From Alteripontixanthobacter maritimus (GTDB taxonomy: Bacteria; Pseudomonadota; Alphaproteobacteria; Sphingomonadales; Sphingomonadaceae), in assembly GCF_003340475.1 (NCBI RefSeq), contig NZ_QBKA01000002.1, forward strand, positions 1 through 64,000: DNA of 64,000 nt. Reading direction: 5' to 3'. Shown piece after piece: positions 58,142 to 64,000 of the stretch; the first letter of the stretch is position 1, and every line of letters begins with the position of its first letter. The notes under the pieces were generated by a model. The model saw nothing but the letters and a program-made list of their open reading frames with translations. It was not told where the DNA came from and did not search any database. A program made the translations under genes and the position numbers.

Positions 58142-58800
58142 GTGAATGTCGATCGTCCCTACAGCGTGAACGGCCTGAACCAGCTAACGCAATCGGGTGC
58201 GGTGCCGCTGGGCTATGATGCGCGCGGCAACCTCACCTCGTCGGGTAGCGACGGGTTTACCTATTCGAGCGAGAACTTCCTGACCGGCAAGGCGGGCGCG
58301 GTGGCGATGTCCTACGATCCTGTGGGCCGGCTGTATCAGACGAGCGGGCTTGCCGCAGGCGGAACGATCACCCGCTTCGCCTATGACGGGGTGGATATCA
58401 TCGGCGAGTACAACGCTGCGAACCAACTGCAGTGGCGCTACGTTCACGGCCCTGGTGTAGACAACCCGATTGTGTGGTATGAGGGCGCCGGCACGACCGA
58501 CCGCCGCTACCTCCATGCGGACGAACGCGGCAGCATTGTGGCGATATCGAACGCTTCCGGTGGAGCGATAGGGATCAACGCCTATGACAAGTATGGCATA
58601 CCCGATGCGGACAATATCGGCCGGTTCCAGTATACCGGCCAGACGTTCATCCCAGAGGCTGGTCTGTATTACTACAAGGCCCGGTTCTACTCCCCCACCC
58701 TCGGAAGGTTCATGCAGACCGATCCCATCGGTTATAGCGACGGCATAAACATGTATGCCTATGTCGGGAATGATCCGGTGAACTTCGTCGATCCGACTGG
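58142..58800 (+). repeat. RHS core repeat, copy 2 (plus-strand locus)
   Basis: This is a near-copy of 56656-57312 joined to a different tip. It begins abruptly within a codon block, consistent with recombination. Confidence 0.75.
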
Positions 58801-59452
58801 AACAAAAAAAGTGAAGTGTTCCAATGGCGACGAAATCTTCGTTCCCGATCACTACACGCCGAAGCAAGTTAAAAAAGAATGTGGTCGTTCATCGAGCGGT
58901 GGAATCGTAGCGGGCGGAATGAGGGCTGGTGGCGGCGGAGGTGGTGGTGGGCTATTTTTTGCGGGTGGCGGCGGATCTTCGGGGCCACCCGATATCCCAA
59001 TCGTCGTTTCGCCGCAAAATGGACTGCTGGATGATCTGAAAAATGCCTATTGCTCCCTGCCTTCATTTGGCGGCGGTGTCTCCGCTGGGGGCTATGCTGG
59101 CCTAGGGGGCGGCGTCACTGGAGAGGCAGCTTTTGATCCGTCGAGTGGCCGGATTTCGCTTTCAGCTGGATTGAACGTCGGTGTCGGTGTCGGATTCTCT
59201 GTCGCAGGAACGGGCAATACTGGGCGAGGAGTCTCAAGTGCACCTGTGTTTGGAAGTGTTGGCGTAAATTCAAATGTTGCTGCTGGACCGGTTCGCGCTG
59301 GTGTTGTAGTAACACTGATCGACAGTTCTGGATTCAATTTTCGCAATAACGGCGTAAATGGCGGGTTACGTGCTGGGGGCGGCCTCACTGCAAATGCCAA
59401 CTTGACCGCGCGCGGCGGCACTGCATTTCAAATCCTTCCGAGCTGCAAATGA
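58142..59452 (+). CDS. Orphan RHS C-terminal cassette with Gly-rich tip
   Basis: This is a 436-aa product whose first in-frame codons (GTG 58142) repeat the parent RHS gene from its VNVDRPYSVNGLNQL block. The tip (about residues 220-436) starts TKKVKCSNGDEIFVPDHYTP. It then has long glycine runs and an alternating beta-like region ending FQILPSCK. It overlaps the next gene by 4 bases. It has no signal peptide and is probably silent until recombined. Confidence 0.75.
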   Translation: MNVDRPYSVNGLNQLTQSGAVPLGYDARGNLTSSGSDGFTYSSENFLTGKAGAVAMSYDPVGRLYQTSGLAAGGTITRFAYDGVDIIGEYNAANQLQWRYVHGPGVDNPIVWYEGAGTTDRRYLHADERGSIVAISNASGGAIGINAYDKYGIPDADNIGRFQYTGQTFIPEAGLYYYKARFYSPTLGRFMQTDPIGYSDGINMYAYVGNDPVNFVDPTGTKKVKCSNGDEIFVPDHYTPKQVKKECGRSSSGGIVAGGMRAGGGGGGGGLFFAGGGGSSGPPDIPIVVSPQNGLLDDLKNAYCSLPSFGGGVSAGGYAGLGGGVTGEAAFDPSSGRISLSAGLNVGVGVGFSVAGTGNTGRGVSSAPVFGSVGVNSNVAAGPVRAGVVVTLIDSSGFNFRNNGVNGGLRAGGGLTANANLTARGGTAFQILPSCK

Positions 59453-59730
59453 TGGTTTCGTCAGCTAAGGCTGCCCGCTTGCTGGTGAAGATTGGAGCTG
59501 TCGTTATTGTTTTGATGTTTGTCGAGTATATTGCGTTTCGGACATTCTTTTCACTGATTGCGTTCGTGCTTGTGGCTCTCCCGATTTTTACGATCAAATG
59601 CCAGAATTGCAGAACACCGATATACGATCAGCGCATCGCTCCGCACGTGAGAGGCTTCGATTTGCGCGTACTTGAACGATGTCCGGTTTGCGGGGAGCCA
59701 ATGTTGCGAAAAGAGAAGCGATTATCATAA
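59449..59730 (+). CDS. Membrane zinc-ribbon protein, putative immunity
   Basis: This is a 93-aa product. Two hydrophobic stretches (about residues 12-30 and 32-48), then two CxxC-like pairs (CQNCRTP and CPVCGEP) that could hold zinc. It overlaps the orphan cassette by 4 bases (ATGA). Immunity role inferred from position. Confidence 0.6.
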   Translation: MMVSSAKAARLLVKIGAVVIVLMFVEYIAFRTFFSLIAFVLVALPIFTIKCQNCRTPIYDQRIAPHVRGFDLRVLERCPVCGEPMLRKEKRLS

Positions 59731-59875
59731 TCGCACGGGGCACCCGCTTTGAGGGCTTCCGATTGAACAAGCGTATGCTCTCTCGTCCAGTTCAGGCTCG
59801 TTAACCGGATCGCAGCCTAAAAGTGATGGACTTTCTGGCATACCGTACGCAGCGGCTTTCCTAGGACGCTTTAAA

Positions 59876-60045
59876 GAGCACTTCCCGACCTGCAAGACCG
59901 GCGCGGTGACGATGTCCTACGATCCAGTGGGCCGGCTTTATCAGACAACCGGACTTGCTGCAGGCGGCGCCATCACCCGCTCCGCCTACAACAGGGTGGA
60001 TATGATCTTCGAGTACAACGCGTCGAACCAGCTGCCACGGCGCTA
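59876..60045 (+). pseudogene. Third, decayed RHS fragment
   Basis: Bases here match the RHS core at about 56785-56955 (CGGCGCGGTGACGATGTCC... and GGTGGATATGATC) with several changes, including a stop (TAG near 60043). No tip follows. The remaining stretch up to 60168 holds no gene. Confidence 0.7.
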
Positions 60046-60168
60046 GGTCTGCACGAGCAATCCTTTGGATTCTGATGTTCGTTTTCGATTTCCCGACTTC
60101 TGGTCTGAACGCTTGTAAGTAGGGCGCAACGCTGCTGTTCGGCTCATCGAAAAGAAGGCAACAGGCGG

Positions 60169-60954
60169 TTATCGTTCATTCGGCCAATCATTTTTTCTCT
60201 GCATTCCCGCTTGGGAAGCGCCATCGGCAAATGATCTGTCTTTAAGAACGGTTCGATAGCGCGGAGGAAGTCCATCGTTGAGCATATCGTACATTTTCTG
60301 TTCGAAATGCCATTGCTCCTGCAGCCAAACTTTCTTGTCGGGTTTCCGGGCCCGGCGGTAGGCGTTGGCAAATTCCGACACTTCACCCTGCGCGTTATTT
60401 CGCCTAGCCAACATACGATCCCACTCTCGCTTGTCGTCCTTTGTTTGAGGGCCGAGAATATACGCTTTGGGAGTGACCATATCGAGGTAAATGTCATCGG
60501 GGTGCGGGATGATGGCTGGCTCTGGCTCGCCCGCAGCAGGCGCGCGTTCGATGGCTCGTTCAGCGTCCGCCTTATACTCCATCATAGTCTTCATGTGTTC
60601 GGTGCGCGTTTCGCGATCGGCACTCTCAATACCCTGAACAAGCTCGGCGATAAGGCGTTGAGCGAACCGGTCGCCTTTGACCGCCTTGACGCTCATGGAC
60701 CGGAACACTGCCTGAATAGCTGGAAGCTGTATCGTGGTGTCACCCTCACGCAATGTAACCGGCCGGTACACTTCTTCCATCAACATCTGGTTGGCAGGCT
60801 GTGTGCCGAACTCCAAAGTGTGCGACTGGGGTACCCGGTTTTTGGAGCCCTTGGGACGACCCTTTGGGTTGCCTGATCGACCTTTCTGAAATCTGTGTTC
60901 GGGTGGAGGCTTGCCATGGCCTACCGCGTATTCCTCGGATGTCACACGCGTCAT
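60169..60954 (-). CDS. DUF5681 domain protein
   Basis: This is a 261-aa product. The N-terminus has FQKGRSGNPKGRPKGSKNR, the DUF5681 hallmark, which resembles an AT-hook. The rest is helical and charged. It overlaps the methyltransferase stop by 4 bases. Often found in phage-like or mobile islands; role unknown. Confidence 0.8.
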   Translation of the reverse strand: MTRVTSEEYAVGHGKPPPEHRFQKGRSGNPKGRPKGSKNRVPQSHTLEFGTQPANQMLMEEVYRPVTLREGDTTIQLPAIQAVFRSMSVKAVKGDRFAQRLIAELVQGIESADRETRTEHMKTMMEYKADAERAIERAPAAGEPEPAIIPHPDDIYLDMVTPKAYILGPQTKDDKREWDRMLARRNNAQGEVSEFANAYRRARKPDKKVWLQEQWHFEQKMYDMLNDGLPPRYRTVLKDRSFADGASQAGMQRKNDWPNER

Positions 60955-62279
60955 GCTGCTATGCCCACAATGCAGCGCACGCCCCGATGCTCAGTTAGGG
61001 TCTCAAAGCTTTCACCGGTTTCAGCCAGAATAGCCTTCTTTCCAGTGTAAACTTCCCAGCGCCGAACAATCGTATCGCAATAGGCGGGATCGTATTCGAT
61101 GAGCCGAGCGCTTCGCCCGGTCTTTTCTGCCGCTATTAGCGTGGAACCCGAACCGCCGAACCCGTCCAGTGTAATTTCTCCCCGACGCGAGCAGTCCCGG
61201 ATCGCATCGGCAATCAGCGCGACCGGCTTGACCGTTGGATGCATCGCCAGTTCTTCGGAACGGTTGGCGCCGATCGAGCTGATGCCGGCATAATCCCATA
61301 CATTGGTGCGGTAGCGGCCAGTCTGGCCCAAGCCAAAGCTGTTGGTGTGTGCTGCACTCCCGTTCTTGAACACGAACACGAGTTCATGCTTCGAGCGATA
61401 GAAAGCGCCCATCCCGCCATTGGTCTTGTTCCAAACAACCAGATTCTTAAGCTCGGCGAAGCAAGCCTCGCCGGCTTCGAGCAGTTCGCCCATATGGCGC
61501 CAGTCCATGCAGACAAACGCAATGGCGCCATCACGCATAACGCGAGACATGTTGCCAAGCGTATCTGTCAGGAATGCCACAAACTGCGACCGGTTCATCT
61601 CGCCAGAAGCGAAAGCAAACTCGCGGTGTTTTACCGAGCCAAGACCGCAGACGTTACCATCTATGGCAACATTGTAAGGCGGATCAGTGAAAACGAGATC
61701 TGCTTTCTCGCCGTTCATAAGCTTCGCCATTTCATCGAGACTTCGGCTGTCGCCGCACAGCAAACGGTGCCGGCCCAGCTGCCACATATCGCCCATGCGT
61801 GAGATGGGGAGGGGGGAAGGATCTGGTATGGCGTCTTCCGGGGCGTCAGTACCGTCAGGATTAGCATCCGCGGCCTCGTCCAACACCAAGTCGACCTCTG
61901 CAAGACTGAACCCGGTAATTTCGACATCGAACTCCAGATCGATCAGCGCCTGCAGTTCAATCGCAAGGACTTCCTTGTCCCAACCTGCACTCAGCGCCAG
62001 CCTATTGTCGGCAAGAATGTAAGCGCGGCGCTCTGCCTCCGACAGGTGCGACAAAGCTAACGTCGGCACTTGTTTCATTCCCAGCAGCCTAGCTGCTTCA
62101 ACCCGGCCGTGTCCGGCAATGATTTCGCCTGCATCTGATACCAGCACTGGGTTGGTGAAGCCGAACCGCTCGATCGATGCCGCTATCTGCTTCACCTGCT
62201 TTATGGAGTGGGTTCGCGCGTTGCGCGCATACGGCTTCAGACTGCCAACGTTCTGCTCGAGTATTGCCTGTCCCGACAT
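60951..62279 (-). CDS. ParB-like nuclease domain fused to a DNA methyltransferase
   Basis: This is a 442-aa product. ParB-N (about residues 1-110: IKQVKQIAASIERFGFTNPVLVSDAGEIIAGHGRVEAARLLG) is followed by a beta-class N6-adenine/N4-cytosine methyltransferase (DLVFTDPPYNV, the DPPY catalytic motif, and GFGGSGSTLIAAEKTGR, the SAM site). ATG 62277-62279. Such fusions occur in phages and islands as solitary methylases. No restriction partner is seen nearby. Confidence 0.9.
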   Translation of the reverse strand: MSGQAILEQNVGSLKPYARNARTHSIKQVKQIAASIERFGFTNPVLVSDAGEIIAGHGRVEAARLLGMKQVPTLALSHLSEAERRAYILADNRLALSAGWDKEVLAIELQALIDLEFDVEITGFSLAEVDLVLDEAADANPDGTDAPEDAIPDPSPLPISRMGDMWQLGRHRLLCGDSRSLDEMAKLMNGEKADLVFTDPPYNVAIDGNVCGLGSVKHREFAFASGEMNRSQFVAFLTDTLGNMSRVMRDGAIAFVCMDWRHMGELLEAGEACFAELKNLVVWNKTNGGMGAFYRSKHELVFVFKNGSAAHTNSFGLGQTGRYRTNVWDYAGISSIGANRSEELAMHPTVKPVALIADAIRDCSRRGEITLDGFGGSGSTLIAAEKTGRSARLIEYDPAYCDTIVRRWEVYTGKKAILAETGESFETLTEHRGVRCIVGIAA

Positions 62280-62367
62280 CGAATCATCCTTTCCGATTTG
62301 ATCGTTACCGTACAACTGAACTGAACGCTTGCCATTGTCAACCCGGCGCATATGATAGTGTCTCCCC

Positions 62368-62718
62368 ATGGTGAACGGAAAACTCATGAGCTTCGCGCAG
62401 CGTCTTGCCGATCTACGCCTGTCCAACCGCCTCTCCTTGCAACAGGTCGCCGACCGTGTTGGCATCTCAAAGGCGCATGTTTGGAATCTGGAAAAGGGTC
62501 AGGCTGACAACCCCTCGATGGAGCTTGTTGTGAAGTTTGCCGACCTGTTCCGGGTACGTGTGGCTGATCTGGTTGGCGAAAATCCCAATGCTGCAGACCA
62601 GGAACCGGAGATGGTCGCCATGTTCCGCGACCTGAAAAAACTCGATACGCGCGATCGGGAAACTATCCGCGTGTTGATGAACCAACTTAAGGACGCCGAC
62701 GCAAAGAACCGGCCGTGA
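62368..62718 (+). CDS. XRE-family regulator
   Basis: This is a 116-aa product with an HTH at about residues 8-65 (FAQRLADLRLSNRLSLQQVADRVGISKAHVWNLEKG). ATG 62368; an alternative M at residue 7. Divergent from the ParB-methyltransferase, with 88 bases between, and overlapping the ImmA/IrrE gene. Confidence 0.88.
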   Translation: MVNGKLMSFAQRLADLRLSNRLSLQQVADRVGISKAHVWNLEKGQADNPSMELVVKFADLFRVRVADLVGENPNAADQEPEMVAMFRDLKKLDTRDRETIRVLMNQLKDADAKNRP

Positions 62719-63545
62719 TGATCGGTCGCCTTGATCTCGATGGACTGGGCTCACCAGCGGTGATCGCGGCAAAGATCCACGAACTGATTACCGACATGCC
62801 GGCAGAGGTGCCCCTCGAACAACTTTGCGCTCTGCTCGGCATTATTTCAATTGAGGACATTAATGCTGATGGATTTGAAGCTGCTCTCATTATGGATGAG
62901 CTTAAAGCGTCGGGAGCCATCCTACTGGCATCCGGACGCTCGCAACAACGGCGACGGTTCTCTATTGCTCACGAACTGGGTCATTTTTTGATCCCGACCC
63001 ACCGACCGAAACCGGATCGGCCATTTTCGTGTTCGCTCGAAGATCTGCATCGCGTCAGCGCGAAAGATCGTGATCGCCGCCGCCGCATCGAGGCTGAAGC
63101 CAACCGGTTTGCTGCGCATCTGTTGATGCCGCCAAAGTTAATTCGTGCACGAATGGGGCAAGAGGAAGCTTGCCTCGAAACTATTGTGTCAATGGCTCGG
63201 GATTTGAACGTCAGCAAAGAAGCCATGGCGCGCGCATGGGTCGATGCCAGCCGTGAACCGGTCGCTGTTGTCATCGCAAAGGGCGGTTTGATCCTGCGGC
63301 AATATCGTAGCGAAGACTTTCCGTGGCTGCGGACCAACAAGAGTGATCAACTTCCGCAGGGGTCATTTGCAGCTGACTATATTGCCCCGCCGGGCGAGTA
63401 TTCAAATACTGAGGAAATCGACGCTGACATCTGGCTTGGCGAACGCGATGCTGCGCGCGTGTTGCTCCTTACCGAACAGGTTGTAGCACAGCAGCAGAAG
63501 TATGTCATGATCCTCCTGTTGGCCGAGCTGGACGAAGACGAATAG
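62718..63545 (+). CDS. ImmA/IrrE-type metallopeptidase
   Basis: This is a 275-aa product. SIAHELGHFLIPTHRP gives the HExxH site; IEAEANRFAAHLLMPP is the conserved downstream glutamate block. ATG 62718 overlaps the XRE stop (TGATG). The pair is the common phage-type repressor/anti-repressor unit. Confidence 0.9.
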   Translation: MIGRLDLDGLGSPAVIAAKIHELITDMPAEVPLEQLCALLGIISIEDINADGFEAALIMDELKASGAILLASGRSQQRRRFSIAHELGHFLIPTHRPKPDRPFSCSLEDLHRVSAKDRDRRRRIEAEANRFAAHLLMPPKLIRARMGQEEACLETIVSMARDLNVSKEAMARAWVDASREPVAVVIAKGGLILRQYRSEDFPWLRTNKSDQLPQGSFAADYIAPPGEYSNTEEIDADIWLGERDAARVLLLTEQVVAQQQKYVMILLLAELDEDE

Positions 63546-64000
63546 TCGCCTATTTGGCTGGACGGACCTTACTTCCAAATCCGCTGATATCGTTTGTTGC
63601 AATCCCTGATCAAGGGATCCCATTTCCCTGATACGTCTAATTAAATTCCCTGTTATGAGAGTAGGGAAATTCCTCTCATAACAGCGGATTTCTGCGCCTG
63701 ACGAAGGACTGCGTAGGTGAAAACGGTAGCAAGAATATAAGTTTTCCCTGTATTTCTATGAATAACAGGGAAATTACGGAAGAGACAGGTTCCCTCGATA
63801 CTGCGTGGCGCACCAAACAGTTTACAAGAGAAACTGCTATCATCACAGGCGCGCTCGACCGGAGCCCACCTTTCACGAAGTTAGCTCGGTATGTAAGCCT
63901 CGGTGGCGTCGTGTTGGGAGTGCAAGGCAGTCATCCGACCCTTGGGATCACGGTTCGCGCGATCCTTGCTCGTTGATGCGCGGTATCGCGGCTATGATTT
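63546..64000. repeat. Gene-free end of window with repeated TTCCCTG/CAGGGAA motifs
   Basis: I see no gene. Between about 63609 and 63793 the motif TCCCTG or its complement CAGGGA/AGGGAA recurs at least six times. An inverted pair, CTGTTATGAG (63651-63660) and CTCATAACAG, lies nearby. It could be an attachment, replication or recombination region; unknown. Confidence 0.45.

Noticed and set aside
63758-63976. 72-aa gene at the window end
   Set aside because: It starts inside the repeat-rich stretch and has no RBS or recognised product.
25955-64000. CRISPR array
   Set aside because: No regularly spaced direct repeats seen; the repeats present are RHS cores and short motifs.

Overview
The window reads as a high-GC alphaproteobacterial chromosome. 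Gene content and the dispersed repeat at 19.24-19.31 kb suggest Sphingomonadales, probably Erythrobacteraceae. This placement is recognised from memory and not tested. A vertically inherited core (1-25.95 kb) ends at a tRNA-Leu(GAG), and a mosaic accessory island runs from there to the end of the window.

Core (1-25.95 kb): partial phhA, ppk2 and a thiolase/CaiB/acyl-CoA dehydrogenase operon, the last four carrying several frameshifts. Then come two lipoproteins, recQ, an SPFH/slipin-like gene behind an RBS-masking hairpin, a ribbon-helix-helix protein, an alpha/beta hydrolase, a beta-helix protein, a DksA/TraR-type protein, psd, ribA, xth, lolA, rpmG, a VOC protein and a sterol-desaturase-like gene. 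The core closes with metX-metW, hisC-tyrA and the ftsE-ftsX-ydcF-plsC operon.

Island part 1 (25.95-35.1 kb): a DUF3489-DUF2924-large serine recombinase module lies next to the tRNA. It is followed by a translationally coupled dGTPase/nucleotidyltransferase pair. Then comes a four-gene operon of unknown type: a 191-aa protein, a QueC-like PP-loop protein, an XRE-ImmA/IrrE protein and a PIN-like nuclease. Its promoter carries an inverted repeat. This operon is the strongest candidate for an undescribed, defence-type system.

Island part 2 (35.5-45.4 kb): a compact VirB-type T4SS (virB3-4-6-8-9-10-11-2) with a severely shortened VirB9, a second VirB2 on the opposite strand, no visible coupling protein, and the decayed end of a TraI/MobF relaxase.

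Island part 3 (45.4-60.05 kb): two divergent RHS/YD-repeat polymorphic toxin loci. Each is led by a tiny Sec-exported protein with a single YD repeat. Each is followed by a putative immunity gene and then by an orphan RHS C-terminal cassette with its own putative immunity gene. One mini-YD protein carries a bulb-lectin domain. A third mini-YD gene, with a possible sugar-binding domain, lies alone at 35.5 kb.

Island part 4 (60.2-64 kb): a DUF5681 protein, a ParB-methyltransferase fusion, a divergent XRE plus ImmA/IrrE pair, and a stretch with repeated TCCCTG/CAGGGA motifs.
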